Shown piece by piece: positions 17,804 to 27,414 of a DNA stretch of 64,000 nt. This DNA comes from Pseudobythopirellula maris. GTDB taxonomy: Bacteria > Planctomycetota > Planctomycetia > Pirellulales > Lacipirellulaceae. The position numbers were made by a program, and so were the translations under genes. Position 1 is the first letter of the stretch, and every line of letters begins with the position of its first letter. The DNA is taken from the NCBI RefSeq assembly GCF_007859945.1, contig NZ_SJPQ01000002.1, positions 784,279-848,278 on the forward strand. Direction: 5' to 3'. The notes below the pieces were generated by a model. The model saw only the letters and a list, made by a program, of their open reading frames with translations. It was not told where the DNA came from and did not search any database.

Positions 17804-18493
17804 ATGAATAACCTTAACGAGTTTTCGTCAGTCAGCAACGAAATCAAATGGTTTGCAGTAGCACTCCTCACACTGAGCTACTTCACCTCGGCTGCACAGG
17901 CAGATTCGCTCTTGCAGTTCAGCGGGATTTCTGACAGGAGCTCCGCTTACCGATTCTATAACCAAGACGCCTACAACGCCCCTCCTGGATCGGTGTCTCT
18001 CACCTACCGCCAGAATGGCCCCGACACCGATCCCAATCCATATGTAGGCGAGTACGCAATTGAAATCAAAGATTTCGTCGTTGAATTCGCTGGCGATCGT
18101 CTCGAAATCGACAAGACTGATGGGCACGCAACGATTCGCGATGGCTGGGGCTGTGACTGTCTCTACATCAGCTTTGACTATGTTGGTGAATTGGCGTGGC
18201 AACCATTTGATTCTATTACCATTTCCACCGATGACGATTTCAGCGAAGGCCCCGGGCAGTCTTATGACAGCGACTCGCTTCCTGTAGACGGTATCAGTTT
18301 GCCGCAAGGCACGGCGACTAGAATGACCCTTTACAATGGAAGTGACCGAACCTTTTTTAGAATCGACCAAGATTCGATGACCCTGACCCAACTCAATGTC
18401 CCGGAACCAAATACTATGGCCCTTGCGTCGGCCATAGTTTTATCTCTGTGCGTCCGGAGAAAACGAGCGCAGTCAACTGGGGTATATCGATGA
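17804..18493 (+). CDS. PEP-CTERM exported protein
   Basis: The 229-residue product (start 17804) has a hydrophobic export segment (WFAVALLTLSYFTSAAQA) and a beta-rich body, and ends with VPEPNTMALASAIVLSLCVRRKR: the PEP motif, a hydrophobic helix and a basic tail. It is therefore a probable substrate of the exosortase at 2866-4074. The body (about 35-200) has no recognised domain; a CDC pair of Cys occurs at about 120. Base composition is clearly lower in GC than surrounding genes, suggesting recent acquisition or rapid evolution. An upstream TTG start at 17714 is possible but adds no signal features. Confidence 0.8.
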   Translation: MNNLNEFSSVSNEIKWFAVALLTLSYFTSAAQADSLLQFSGISDRSSAYRFYNQDAYNAPPGSVSLTYRQNGPDTDPNPYVGEYAIEIKDFVVEFAGDRLEIDKTDGHATIRDGWGCDCLYISFDYVGELAWQPFDSITISTDDDFSEGPGQSYDSDSLPVDGISLPQGTATRMTLYNGSDRTFFRIDQDSMTLTQLNVPEPNTMALASAIVLSLCVRRKRAQSTGVYR

Positions 18494-18615
18494 CAGATAG
18501 CGCGCAGGGTCCGCTACGGTGACCACAGCGCGAGGCTTATCTTGAAGAAAAGTAATGGTCCGCACAGCGGACCCAACAACTTCCTCTGCACCTCCACGCG
18601 ACAGATTGGGCCCGC

Positions 18616-20553
18616 TCAGATCACGCCGCGTTCTTCCAGCAGCCCCACGATCGCCGCCGCGCAGTCTTCGACCGAGGTCTCGGCCGTTTTGAGCACGAGG
18701 TCGGCGGCGGCCGGCTCCTCGTACGGGGCGCTCACGCCCGGGAAGTCGGGCAGCTCGCCGGCGTCGGCCTTGGCGTAGACGCCTTGCTCGTCGTTCGCCC
18801 GGCGCCACGCGTCGGGGGCGTCGAGGTGGACGACCAGGAAGCGGTCGCGGCCAACGGTCTCGGCCGCCTTCTGGCGGACCTCCTCGTGCGGCGCGACGAA
18901 CGCGCCGACGACGATCAGGCCGGCGTTGTTGAGCGTCTTGGCCACCTCGGCCGCGCGGCGGAGGTTCTCGCTGCGGTCGTCGGCGGTGAACTTCAGGTCG
19001 CGGCTCAGGCCGCGACGCATGTTCTGGCCGTCGATCACGGCCACGGCCCGGCCCTGGTCGAACAGCAGGCGCTCGACGGCGCCGGCGATCGGCGTCTTGC
19101 CCGCGGCGGGCAGCCCCGTGAGCAGCACCGTGACCGGCTGCTGGCCGTAGCGGGCCGCACGCTCTTCGGGGGTGACCGAACTCTTGCGGGCCTCAAGGCC
19201 CTCGGCGGCCTCCTTCTCCCACAGGTCCTCTTCGTCCTCGCTCGACTTGCGGTCGAGGATCATGCCGGCGCCGACCGTCACGTTCGTGACCTGGTCGATG
19301 ACGATGAACGCGCCGGTCCCCTTGTTGCGTTTGTAGTCGTCCAGGGCGATCGGCGAGTTGAGCCTGAGCTCCGCGCGGCCGATCTCGTTCAGCGCCAGCG
19401 TGGGCGTCGGGCTGCGGTGCAGCGTGTTCACATCGATCTTGTAGCGCAGCGTGCTCACCCGGCCTGAAGTGAGCTTCGTGCCGTGCTTGATGAAGTAGTC
19501 CTTGCCCGGCGTCATGGCCGACTCGTCCATCCAGACGAGCGTGGCGTCGAAGCGGTCGGAGACGGTCGGCACGTTGTCGGGGCGCACGAGCATGTCGCCG
19601 CGGCTGATGTCGATCTCGTCCTCGGTGGTGAGCGTCACGGCGAGCGGGGCGAACGCCTCGTCGAGCTCGCCCTCGTACGTGACGATCGATTTGACGCGGG
19701 TCCGCTTCTTCGAGGGGAGCGCGAGGATCTCGTCGCCCTTCTTCACCACGCCCGAGGCGATCGTGCCGCAGAAGCCGCGGAAGTTGAGGTTCGGGCGGTT
19801 GACGTACTGCACCGGCAGGCGGAAGTCGATCAGGTTCCGGTCCGAGGCGATGTGCACGTTCTCGAGGTGGTGCATGAGCGTCGAGCCCTCGTACCACGGC
19901 GTGTTCGGGCTGCGGTCGATGAGGTTGTCGCCCTCCAGCGCGCTGATGGGGATGAAGTGCTGGTCCGGCATGTCGAGCCGGGTGGCGAACTCGCGGTAGT
20001 CGCGTTTGATCTCCTCGTACCGCTCCTCGGACCAATCGACGAGGTCCATCTTATTGACCGCAATCAGCACGTGCTTGATGCCCAGCAGCGAGACGATGAA
20101 CGAGTGCCGCTTGGTCTGGGTCATCACGCCGTGCCCCGGGCGGGCGTCGACCAAGATGATCGCCAGGTCGCAGGAGCTGGCCCCGGTGGCCATGTTGCGG
20201 GTGTACTGCTCGTGGCCGGGGCAGTCGGCGATGATGAACTTGCGCTTCGCCGTGGAGAAGTAGCGGTACGCCACGTCGATCGTGATCCCCTGCTCGCGCT
20301 CGGCCTTCAGGCCGTCGGTCATCAGGGCCAGGTCGACCTTGTCGCCCGTCGTGCCGTGCGTGGCCGAGGCCTTCTCGATCGCGGCGAGCTGGTCCTCGTA
20401 GATCATCTTCGACTCGTAGAGCAGCTTGCCGATGAGCGTGCTCTTGCCGTCGTCGACGCTGCCGCAAGTCAAGAAGCGCAGGAGCTCCTTGTTCTCGTGC
20501 TGCTCGAGGTAGGCGTCGATGTCGGTGGCGATCAGGTCGGATTGATGGCTCAT
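18616..20553 (-). CDS. cysNC: Bifunctional sulfate adenylyltransferase subunit 1 / APS kinase
   Basis: A 645-residue fusion. The N-terminal GTPase (CysN) has G1 [10 protein letters not shown]3 DCPGH and G4 NKMD, followed by EF-Tu-like beta-barrels. It powers ATP sulfurylase with CysD (21470-22396). The C-terminal 170 residues are an APS kinase with P-loop [23 protein letters not shown], and [21 protein letters not shown]. Variants are visible in the kinase: Thr-Pro in place of Ser/Thr-Thr after the P-loop Lys, and DGQNMRRG where DGDNxRxG is common. I recall DGQNMR in other fused CysNC proteins, so activity may be kept. Product is APS/PAPS for assimilation or sulfation. The usual tight cysD-cysN spacing is broken by a 1-kb insert. 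Confidence 0.93.
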   Translation of the reverse strand: MSHQSDLIATDIDAYLEQHENKELLRFLTCGSVDDGKSTLIGKLLYESKMIYEDQLAAIEKASATHGTTGDKVDLALMTDGLKAEREQGITIDVAYRYFSTAKRKFIIADCPGHEQYTRNMATGASSCDLAIILVDARPGHGVMTQTKRHSFIVSLLGIKHVLIAVNKMDLVDWSEERYEEIKRDYREFATRLDMPDQHFIPISALEGDNLIDRSPNTPWYEGSTLMHHLENVHIASDRNLIDFRLPVQYVNRPNLNFRGFCGTIASGVVKKGDEILALPSKKRTRVKSIVTYEGELDEAFAPLAVTLTTEDEIDISRGDMLVRPDNVPTVSDRFDATLVWMDESAMTPGKDYFIKHGTKLTSGRVSTLRYKIDVNTLHRSPTPTLALNEIGRAELRLNSPIALDDYKRNKGTGAFIVIDQVTNVTVGAGMILDRKSSEDEEDLWEKEAAEGLEARKSSVTPEERAARYGQQPVTVLLTGLPAAGKTPIAGAVERLLFDQGRAVAVIDGQNMRRGLSRDLKFTADDRSENLRRAAEVAKTLNNAGLIVVGAFVAPHEEVRQKAAETVGRDRFLVVHLDAPDAWRRANDEQGVYAKADAGELPDFPGVSAPYEEPAAADLVLKTAETSVEDCAAAIVGLLEERGVI

Positions 20554-20561
20554 AAGGTATT

Positions 20562-20735
20562 TACCACAGAGGGCACAGAGAGCACGGAGGAAGAATGGGG
20601 CGCGGACGAACGCGGATTGGACGGATCAGCGCGGATCGTCTGACTAATCATCCGCGTCGATCCGCTTGATCCGCGTTCATCCGCGCCCCATTCTTCTATT
20701 GTGATTTCTCTGTGTCCTCTGTGTTCTCTGTGGTG
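20562..20735. repeat. Large imperfect palindrome (intergenic repeat)
   Basis: The left arm (about 20562-20640) contains ACCACAGAG, CACAGAG, GAAGAATGGGGCGCGG and repeated GCGGATN units. The right arm (about 20657-20735) is its reverse complement with few mismatches, ending CTCTGTGGT. RNA from either strand would fold into a stem of roughly 75 bp. It occupies the gap upstream of cysNC. Dispersed elements with this ACCACAGAG...GCGGAT character are known to me from other bacterial intergenic regions (recollection). Confidence 0.8.
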
Positions 20736-20750
20736 ATTTCGTCAGGACTC

Positions 20751-20828
20751 AGAAGTAGCCTTTTTTTCTTCTCTTCCATGCTGCCGACTAGGCCATGGTC
20801 GATCACGCGGTCATAACGCTCGTGGCGG
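20751..20828 (-). pseudogene. Relic of the 3' end of a second cysD copy
   Basis: On the minus strand this stretch translates to [20 protein letters not shown], against [20 protein letters not shown] at the true CysD C-terminus (21470-21550). A net 2-base deletion near the end shifts the frame and removes the stop. The nucleotide match continues over about 75 bases with scattered substitutions. It lies directly downstream of the orphan gene at 20837-21418, so that gene is flanked by two cysD 3' ends. Confidence 0.82.
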
Positions 20829-20836
20829 TCGCGCGG

Positions 20837-21418
20837 CTACAGCCGCCACCAAGAGCTTCGTCGCATGGCTGATTTTAGGTACCGGTTGAGTGAGACGTGC
20901 TCGCAGTAATTGAACACGCCAGAGACGTCGCCGTATTCATTAAAGACCATTCTTTCAACTCCCTCTGGTGCAATTCCACCAAAGCATCCTCTGGCTTCTA
21001 TGCTCAGTGAGGTGAGTTCCTGGGTCACGACAGGGTCGAGGAGCGCTTCGGCGGTCGCGATGTAGGCTAAGTTGACAACCGCCTGGCTTGCTTCCTCGTC
21101 CTCGTCTAAGTGCTCAAGCAATGAGGCGCAGTACTCTTGGGCGACATCGATCTCCGGGACTTCTCCCTCGGCGAAAAAGAACTGATGCTCCCAGTCGCCA
21201 AGGCTGTACTTGATTTCATGCATTTCTTCCCAAGATCTAAAATAGAGGCCGAATCGATCGCCGGGCATCAAGTAGACCGCGATTCCACTGATAGGGCGAT
21301 CTTTGATTAGGGGGTTGGGGGGAAACGGTATCTTTTCGATCTCGGGCTGCACTCGACGCAACGAAGCCACGATCGCTGCGAGCATCATCTCGCGGTATTT
21401 GTGGTATTTGAACTTCAT
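20837..21418 (-). CDS. Hypothetical protein inserted between cysD and cysNC
   Basis: A 193-residue protein (ATG 21418; a TTG at 21436 is an alternative). It is mostly soluble and mixed alpha/beta: an N-terminal helix (MKFKYHKYREMMLAAIVAS), then GIAVYLMPGDRFGLYFRSWEEM and an acidic helix (LEHLDEDEEAS). No family recognised; it has the flavour of immunity-type or DUF4303-like proteins, but this is only an impression. It is visibly lower in GC than cysD and cysNC and flanked by a cysD relic, so it was probably inserted into the operon. Confidence 0.65.
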   Translation of the reverse strand: MKFKYHKYREMMLAAIVASLRRVQPEIEKIPFPPNPLIKDRPISGIAVYLMPGDRFGLYFRSWEEMHEIKYSLGDWEHQFFFAEGEVPEIDVAQEYCASLLEHLDEDEEASQAVVNLAYIATAEALLDPVVTQELTSLSIEARGCFGGIAPEGVERMVFNEYGDVSGVFNYCEHVSLNRYLKSAMRRSSWWRL

Positions 21419-21469
21419 CGCTGGACCGCCACTCAAGCATGCTTCACCGCGTCGCCCGCGATTGCCGAC

Positions 21470-22396
21470 CTAGAAGTAGCCTTCTTTTTTCTTCTCTTCC
21501 ATCGACCCCGCTTGGTCGTGGTCGATCACGCGGCCTTGGCGTTCGCTCGTGGTGGTGAGCAGCATCTCTTGGATGATCTCGGGCAAGGTGGTCGCCTCGC
21601 TCTCCACCGCGCCGGTGAGCGGGTAGCAGCCGAGCGTGCGGAAGCGGACCATCTTCTCTTGGACCACGTCGCCCTCTTCGATCGGCATGCGGTCGTCGTT
21701 CACGAAGATCAGCGTGCCGTCCTTCTCGACCACCGGGCGCTTCTTGGCGAAGTACAGCTCGGGGATCGGGATCTGCTCCAGGTGGATGTACTGCCACACG
21801 TCGAGCTCGGTCCAGTTCGAGATCGGGAACACGCGGATCGACTCGCCGAGGCTGCGGTTCACGCGGCCGTTGTAGAGGTTCCACAGCTCGGGGCGCTGGT
21901 TCTTGGGGTCCCAGGCGTGGCTCTTGTCGCGGAAGCTGTAAACGCGTTCCTTGGCCCGCGACTTCTCCTCGTCGCGGCGGGCGCCGCCGAACGCGGCGTC
22001 GAAGCCGTGCTTGTCGAGCGCCTGCTTCAGGGCCACGGTCTTCATGATGCGGGTGTGGACGTCCGAGCCGTGGGTGAACGGACCGACGCCTTCTTTGACG
22101 CCCTCTTCGTTGATGTGGACGATCAGGTCCCAGCCCAACTCGTTACGCACGTAGTTGTCGCGGTACTCGATCATCTCCTTGAACTTCCACGTCGTGTCGA
22201 CGTGCATCAAGGGAAACGGCGGCTTGCCGGGCGCGAACGCCTTCTCGGCGAGCCGCACCATGCAGGCGGAGTCTTTGCCCACGGAGTAGAGCATGACCGG
22301 GTTGTCGAACTCGGCCGCCACCTCACGGATGATGTGGATGCTCTCGGCCTCGAGCTGCTTGAGGTGGGTCAGGTTGTAGCTGGTGCTCATGCTCAC
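21470..22396 (-). CDS. cysD: Sulfate adenylyltransferase subunit 2
   Basis: A 308-residue ATP sulfurylase small subunit of the PP-loop ATPase family. The PP-loop is [14 protein letters not shown], and family landmarks include [56 protein letters not shown] and the C-terminal [21 protein letters not shown]. It forms a heterodimer with CysN to make APS from ATP and sulfate in the cytoplasm. Full length with no missing motif. Start 22396 gives [22 protein letters not shown], as in other CysD proteins. Its partner lies downstream on the same strand after the insert. Confidence 0.96.
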   Translation of the reverse strand: MSMSTSYNLTHLKQLEAESIHIIREVAAEFDNPVMLYSVGKDSACMVRLAEKAFAPGKPPFPLMHVDTTWKFKEMIEYRDNYVRNELGWDLIVHINEEGVKEGVGPFTHGSDVHTRIMKTVALKQALDKHGFDAAFGGARRDEEKSRAKERVYSFRDKSHAWDPKNQRPELWNLYNGRVNRSLGESIRVFPISNWTELDVWQYIHLEQIPIPELYFAKKRPVVEKDGTLIFVNDDRMPIEEGDVVQEKMVRFRTLGCYPLTGAVESEATTLPEIIQEMLLTTTSERQGRVIDHDQAGSMEEKKKEGYF

Positions 22397-22553
22397 GCTT
22401 GCGGGGGCGTGTTAGGGGGAGATGACGTGCCTGGCCGAACGGCTCCCCTTACGAGGTGAGAGCCGGCCGGCGAGACCCCCCATCATGATTGCCAGGGGCC
22501 GGGCCGTAAAGCCGTGGCAGCGAGCGGTTTGCGGCGTGCTGCGGAGAGCGGTC

Positions 22554-22985
22554 TCAGGCGCCGTCTCCGGCCGAGCGGAGCCAAAACGCCCCTAAAACCA
22601 TCATCAGCGCTCCGCCGACAGCGATAACGCGGCCCAGATGGTTGCGGGCGAAGCGGGCTCGGCCAAGCCGCTGCTGGGCCTGCTCGAAAAAGCGCTCGGC
22701 GGCCGCGAGATCGGCGCCGTGGTCCTCAGTCTTGTAGGGCTCGGATTCGTGTTCTTCGGATCCGGGACCCATTGCCTCGTGATCGTGGGACGACGAGTGA
22801 GCCGCGTGTTGGTCCGCCTGGGCGGCGTTATAGGCCTCGGCGTCAGTGGTGGACCAAAAGACCTCATCGGGGATGAATCGCGACCAGCCCAGTCCAACAA
22901 CCACTGCGAGCAGCCCGAAACCGACGAGCCCTCGACCTATAGCACGCCGCCACCTGATCGTTTCCTGCATTCGAGAGAGGCTCAC
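22554..22985 (-). CDS. Hypothetical His/Glu-rich membrane protein
   Basis: A 143-residue protein with a transmembrane segment near each end (about 15-35 and 120-138). Between them is a hydrophilic loop rich in His, Ser and Glu (HAAHSSSHDHEAM, EEHESEPYKTEDHG) that could bind metal. The second half of the loop is a helix (AERFFEQAQQRLGRARFARNH). No family recognised. It is upstream of cysD on the same strand with a 157-base gap. Confidence 0.65.
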   Translation of the reverse strand: MSLSRMQETIRWRRAIGRGLVGFGLLAVVVGLGWSRFIPDEVFWSTTDAEAYNAAQADQHAAHSSSHDHEAMGPGSEEHESEPYKTEDHGADLAAAERFFEQAQQRLGRARFARNHLGRVIAVGGALMMVLGAFWLRSAGDGA

Positions 22986-23014
22986 TCGGGAGGGATTTAA
23001 CTATCAATGATGGT

Positions 23015-24094
23015 TCAGAGCGACTCTTCGACCGCCACCCCGTCGTTACCCCAAATCATATAATTCATCTCGAGCGAATCGATGTCTTCACTTAAGAAGA
23101 CGACATGGCCGTCGGCAAAGGCCGTGTTAACGCCCCCCGTGTGCAGGCTGCGTGAGGCGGCGGACTTGTACCCGGTGCTCGTACGGCACGGCATATCATC
23201 AAGCTGAGCCCGCCCGGGATGATCGCAAACTTCGAGCACGTCGGACTTGTTCGCGTTCGGGGTCAACGCCCCCCCGGAGTCAGCGGGGTCGGGCGTGAAA
23301 TCGTATTCAGTCGGAGGGAACCACTCGGTAGTCGGGTAATACTTGGGGTGGTAGTCGAGCGAGAGTAGCGTCGCCGCATTCCACGGCAAGGCCCATACGC
23401 CGCGTTCATCGGTCAAGTCGTCCCGGGTTCTTACCTCCGCGAGGACGAGCGTCTTCGAAAGCCCGTCGGTGATCTTCGCCAGCTTCATGCCGTAAAAAGC
23501 CATCGGACCGGAGCGATAGAAGCTCTCTGTATGGAACGGATTGGCGTATGCCGCGTAGTTTGCCTTGCCGAACTGAGCGGATCGGTCCCCGTAACCCTCG
23601 GGCGATTCGTAGAAGCGGCCCCAGGCCTGATCCGTGGGACAGAGCAGCGTGGGAGGCTGCGCCCTGAGCGATTCGTCGGGCGACGCGGTGATGTGCCCGC
23701 GGAGGTCGAGCCGGTCATGAAGCCCCTGCTCTTCCATGTAGGGCAGCACCTTGCAGACCCAGCTGTGATTACGGCCGCTGTGCATATCGAGGCGCCAGTC
23801 AGAATAGCTAAAATAAATCGCCTCCTCTTTTGGAGCAAAAGCGCCTGCGGGCGGGAGTTTGCCCTCGCTCGTCTCGTAATTTAGCACTGCGAGCATCAGT
23901 TGCTTCAAGTTGTTCTGGCACTGCAACCGCCGAGCCGATTCGCGCGCCGATTGCACCGCCGGCAGCAGCAGCGAGATGAGCACCGCAATGATCGCGATCA
24001 CCACCAGCAGCTCAACAAGCGTGAAGCCGCCTGGCGCCGGCCGCTGCGAAGCGGGGTGTCGAGGGATCGATCGTCTCATGAGGCGGCGCCGCAT
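23015..24094 (-). CDS. DUF1559 domain protein with type II/IV prepilin N-terminus
   Basis: A 359-residue member of the large planctomycete DUF1559 family. The prepilin-type start is [26 protein letters not shown], followed by [19 protein letters not shown], and the C-terminal [19 protein letters not shown] motif with ADGH is typical. The precursor is expected to be cut after the Gly before Phe-Thr and inserted as a pseudopilin-like membrane protein. The many paralogs in planctomycetes have no agreed function. Start 24094 is used; the in-frame ATG at 24079 is equally possible. Confidence 0.93.
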   Translation of the reverse strand: MRRRLMRRSIPRHPASQRPAPGGFTLVELLVVIAIIAVLISLLLPAVQSARESARRLQCQNNLKQLMLAVLNYETSEGKLPPAGAFAPKEEAIYFSYSDWRLDMHSGRNHSWVCKVLPYMEEQGLHDRLDLRGHITASPDESLRAQPPTLLCPTDQAWGRFYESPEGYGDRSAQFGKANYAAYANPFHTESFYRSGPMAFYGMKLAKITDGLSKTLVLAEVRTRDDLTDERGVWALPWNAATLLSLDYHPKYYPTTEWFPPTEYDFTPDPADSGGALTPNANKSDVLEVCDHPGRAQLDDMPCRTSTGYKSAASRSLHTGGVNTAFADGHVVFLSEDIDSLEMNYMIWGNDGVAVEESL

Positions 24095-24516
24095 TCTTGA
24101 CGTAGAGAAAGTGAGGAAAGGTCACCCGGCACGTTTCGCCGTCGGGGGGCATGGTCGCGGGACAAGACAGGATGGCGGCCTAGAAAAGTGACTTAATAGG
24201 GCCGGTAACTATTATAGGCCAACTCTCGCCGCGAGCGACTCTTCTGGCGGCATGGGGCGACGTTTTCGGCGCAGCCGGTGTGAACCGCTTTACCCAAGGC
24301 CCCCGGCGCCATCGCCACGCTTAAGGCGTCGGACGCCACGGCCACCCGCAGCGAGCTGGGGGCCTTCGCCACCGCTGCCCGCCGATGGTAGGCTGCCTGT
24401 CGTTTGATTTATGCCGCCGCGCGACATAAGGTTCGGCCGGCGCGGCCCATTTCATAGCGACGCCGCGCTGCGTTACGACGCGCGCCATCTTCACCCCACG
24501 CCCAGAAAGAGTCGTC
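24095..24516. other. Intergenic region between divergent genes
   Basis: About 420 bases without a gene. An AT-richer patch at about 24188-24222 is the likely promoter area of the DUF1559 gene. No confident promoter pair was assigned. Confidence 0.4.
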
Positions 24517-25293
24517 ATGCGGTTCGCCAATCCCTTGTTCGCCCTTCCCGTGGCCGGGACGCTGGCCCTCGCGATTGGGGCTCCCGGAACGGCCCATAGC
24601 CAGCAGGAAAACATGCCCTCCCCCGATCAATCCGCCGCGCAATCCCAGCCCGCCGCCGGCGAGCAAGCCGCCAACCCCGAGGCGGTTTTCATGCAGCAGG
24701 TGAGCTACTGCATCGGCCTTCAGATTGGCGGCAATCTGAAGAAGGACGGCATCCCAGTCGACCCCCAAGGTTTGCTGCAAGGCATTACCGACTCCCTGCG
24801 CGGCGTCGAGCCTCAGCTGACCGAAGAGCAACAGGCCGCCGTGATGGGCCGATTCCAGCAACTTATGCAACTCAAAGCCCAGGAGACCGCCGGACCGATG
24901 GCAAGCGACAACCAGACCAAGGGCGAGGCCTTCCTCGCCGAGAACAAGCAGAAGCCCGGCGTCCAGGTGACCGAGAGCGGCCTGCAATACCGGGTCGTCG
25001 AGCAGGGCACAGGCCCGTCGCCCTCAGCGACCGACACGGTGCGTTGCCACTACGAGGGAACGCTTATCGGCGGTGAGGTGTTCGACTCGAGCTACAAGCG
25101 CGGCCAACCCGCCACCTTCCCGGTCAACCGCGTGATCGCCGGTTGGACCGAGGCGCTGCAGATGATGAAGGTGGGCGGCAAATGGGAGGTCTTCTTGCCG
25201 AGCGAAATCGCCTACGGCGAGAGCGGCGCTCCGGGAGCGATCGGCCCGAACGAGACGCTGATCTTCACGATCGAGCTTCTCGGCATCGAATAA
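24517..25293 (+). CDS. FKBP-type peptidyl-prolyl cis-trans isomerase, exported (FkpA/Mip-like)
   Basis: A 258-residue protein. It has a signal peptide (to about residue 28, AHS), an N-terminal helical dimer domain (about 55-150) and a C-terminal FKBP domain (about 165-258). Visible FKBP hallmarks are VRCHYEGTLIGGEVFDSSYKRG, FPVNRVIAGWTEALQMMKVGGKWEVFLPSEIAYGE and LIFTIELLGIE. It should catalyse prolyl isomerisation and chaperone folding outside the cytoplasm. GAAAGAG lies before the ATG. It stands alone between the DUF1559 and YTV genes. Confidence 0.94.
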   Translation: MRFANPLFALPVAGTLALAIGAPGTAHSQQENMPSPDQSAAQSQPAAGEQAANPEAVFMQQVSYCIGLQIGGNLKKDGIPVDPQGLLQGITDSLRGVEPQLTEEQQAAVMGRFQQLMQLKAQETAGPMASDNQTKGEAFLAENKQKPGVQVTESGLQYRVVEQGTGPSPSATDTVRCHYEGTLIGGEVFDSSYKRGQPATFPVNRVIAGWTEALQMMKVGGKWEVFLPSEIAYGESGAPGAIGPNETLIFTIELLGIE

Positions 25294-25591
25294 GCACAAA
25301 CCGTCTCGTCGATATCTTTGCGTTCCTCCGTAGGCGGCCTAGACTCCGGCAGGCGAGAGCCTGGCGGATGGCCCGCCGCGGAAGGCGTGGCCCCTGGCCG
25401 CTCGTCGACCAGCCTGATTTGCAGCAGTTTCCCCCCTATAAATCTCGAGCCTTCGTTGCAGCGGCCGCATCGGCTTCGCCGCAAGAAATCTGGGCTGGGG
25501 GTCGTGGGTAAGCAGAATTCCCATTAATTGCGGAGGCCTGCAGCGCTAATAGGGTAAATTGGGATTATTGCAACATTTGGGCGGAGGTTTA

Positions 25592-25619
25592 TTGACGCGT
25601 AGGTAAGGGGAGATAGAAT
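25592..25619 (+). promoter_or_regulatory. Sigma70-type promoter of the YTV gene
   Basis: TTGACG (25592-25597) and TAGAAT (25614-25619) are separated by 16 bases, about 150 bases before the YTV start, giving a 5' leader of roughly 140 bases. The rest of the 475-base gap after the FKBP gene (25294-25768) shows no gene. Confidence 0.6.
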
Positions 25620-25768
25620 CCACGGCTGTTGCTGTGCCATCCCCCCAGTTTGGGTGTCTGCTGCAAGAATCGCAGCGATCTTTTGGGCGCAGCTAGGTGA
25701 ACAAACCTGCCGTCGGAGGACCTGACGGCTTAGCTGTACTTGTTCAGAATCTTATGAGGAGTGCTTCG

Positions 25769-27388
25769 ATGCGGCGTATTTTGTTTGCCTTGCTGCCGGC
25801 TTTGGCCCTGCTGGCGGCTCCGAGCTTGGCTGAGGCCTGTTCGTCGTGCGGCGGCGATTGTGGATGTGCGGCGACCTCCGACTGCTCCGGCGGTTGCGAA
25901 GGCGACGCCGGCTGTGGCGACGCGGGTTGCGGTGGGTGCGCCCAGGCGGCCCCGGCGATGGTCACCAAGACCATCTACGTGCCGACCCAAGTCACCGAGC
26001 TTCGCACGGTCAGCTCGACCGAGTACCAGAAGGAAGAGCGCGAGCGGACCTACACGGTCTACACCCGTGTTCCGACGACCGAGACCAAGACCCGCACGTA
26101 CACGGTCATGGTCCCCGAGACCAAGACCAAGACCGTCGAGTACACGGTCATGAAGCCGGTCACCGAGACCAAGACGGCTGAGTACACCGTTCGGGTCCCG
26201 TACACCGAAGAAGTCGTGCAGACCTACACCGCCATGGTGCCGGTCCAAGAAGAGATGACCAAGACCTACACGGTCATGGTCCCCTCTTACGAGGAGAAAG
26301 AAGTTGAGTACACCGTGATGACCCCGGTCCAAGAAGAGATGACCAAGACCTACACGGTCATGGTCCCCTCTTACGAGGAGAAAGAGGTCGAGTACACGGT
26401 GATGACCCCCGTTCAAGAAGAGAAGACCTCGACCTACACCGTGCAGGTCCCGTACACCGAAGAGGTCGAGCAGACCTACACGGTGAGCGTTCCTTACACC
26501 GAAGAGATGACCGGCTCGCGCACCGTGACCAAGCGTGTTCCTGTCACGACGATGAAGACCGTTACGGTCAACGGCGGCCACTGGGAAACCCAGATGGTTG
26601 AGGTTGGCTGCGGCTCCGGTTCGGCCGGCGGCTGCGGTGGGTGTGGCGACTGCGGCGGCTGCGGCTCGTGCGGCGGATGCGGCTGTGCGACCAAGACCGT
26701 TTGCAAGAAGGTTTGGGTCCCCTCCTGCGAGACCAAGGAAGTTCCTTGCACCACGTACGAGTGCGTGACCGAAGAGGTGCCTTACACCTACACGGTCTGC
26801 AAGACTCGCACCGAGGATCGCACCCGCACGGTCAACGTGACCAAGTGCCGCTCGGAAGAGCGCACCAAGACCTACACGGTCACCAAGTGCGTCCCCGAGA
26901 CCAAGACCAAGACCGTCAAGGTCTGCAAGATGGTCCCCGAAGAGCGCACCAAGACCTACACGGTCACCAAGTGCGTCCCCGAGACCAAGACCAAGACCGT
27001 CAAGGTCTGCAAGATGGTCCCCGAGGAGCGCACCAAGACCTACACGGTCACCAAGTGCGTCGCCGAGGAGCGTGAGCGCACCGTTCAGGTGACCAAGTGT
27101 CGCGACGAGGTTCGCACCCGCGAGTACAACGTCACGACGTGCGTCCCCGAGACGATGACCAAGGAAGTCACGTACACCGAGTGCGTGCCGACCGAGAAGA
27201 CCGAAGAGTACACGGTCACCACTTACGAGTGCGTGCCCGAGGAGAAGACCTCGACCTACACCGTTTGTGTGCCGGTCACGGTCGAAAAAGAGGTTGAGGT
27301 CACCGTCTGCAAGATGGTCGCCCAAGAGGTCGAGGTCGCCGCTCCGTCTTGTGGCGGTTGCGGTTCGTGCGGCGGTTGCTGCAACTGA
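25769..27388 (+). CDS. YTV-repeat exported protein, Cys-rich
   Basis: A 539-residue planctomycete YTV-family protein. The ATG at 25769 has AGGAG 7 bases upstream and gives a signal peptide (MRRILFALLPALALLAAPSLAEA). A Gly/Cys cluster follows (about 24-60), then about 20 repeats built around TYTV with Thr/Glu/Lys/Val, a central Gly/Cys block (about 278-315), a second repeat array in which Cys appears regularly (VTKC, KVCK), and a final GGCGSCGGCCN tail. The repeats predict a long beta fibre, with Cys for cross-linking in the second half. Function is unproven; a surface or S-layer/cell-wall structural role is plausible. The gene has its own promoter and a very strong terminator, consistent with high expression. 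Confidence 0.92.
   Translation: MRRILFALLPALALLAAPSLAEACSSCGGDCGCAATSDCSGGCEGDAGCGDAGCGGCAQAAPAMVTKTIYVPTQVTELRTVSSTEYQKEERERTYTVYTRVPTTETKTRTYTVMVPETKTKTVEYTVMKPVTETKTAEYTVRVPYTEEVVQTYTAMVPVQEEMTKTYTVMVPSYEEKEVEYTVMTPVQEEMTKTYTVMVPSYEEKEVEYTVMTPVQEEKTSTYTVQVPYTEEVEQTYTVSVPYTEEMTGSRTVTKRVPVTTMKTVTVNGGHWETQMVEVGCGSGSAGGCGGCGDCGGCGSCGGCGCATKTVCKKVWVPSCETKEVPCTTYECVTEEVPYTYTVCKTRTEDRTRTVNVTKCRSEERTKTYTVTKCVPETKTKTVKVCKMVPEERTKTYTVTKCVPETKTKTVKVCKMVPEERTKTYTVTKCVAEERERTVQVTKCRDEVRTREYNVTTCVPETMTKEVTYTECVPTEKTEEYTVTTYECVPEEKTSTYTVCVPVTVEKEVEVTVCKMVAQEVEVAAPSCGGCGSCGGCCN
26243..26410 (+). repeat. 84-bp tandem duplication in the YTV gene (first array)
   Basis: Two nearly identical 84-bp units (26243-26326 and 26327-26410) encode a 28-residue module starting VQEEMTKTYTVMVPSYEEKE. 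Only a few silent differences separate them, so the duplication is recent and keeps frame. Confidence 0.9.
26855..27022 (+). repeat. 84-bp tandem duplication in the YTV gene (second, Cys-bearing array)
   Basis: Two nearly identical 84-bp units (26855-26938 and 26939-27022) encode a 28-residue module starting EERTKTYTVTKCVPETKTKT with two Cys. The unit length equals that of the first array although the sequence differs. Confidence 0.9.
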
Positions 27389-27414
27389 ACGACCTCTCGC
27401 TGAGCGTTAAAACC

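Noticed and set aside
26243-27022. The direct repeats in the YTV gene as a CRISPR array
   Set aside because: Repeats are contiguous, lack unique spacers and lie within a coding frame.
25730-27325. A 531-codon frame antisense to the YTV gene
   Set aside because: Its repeats are only the reverse image of the sense repeats; the sense frame has promoter, ribosome site, signal peptide and terminator.
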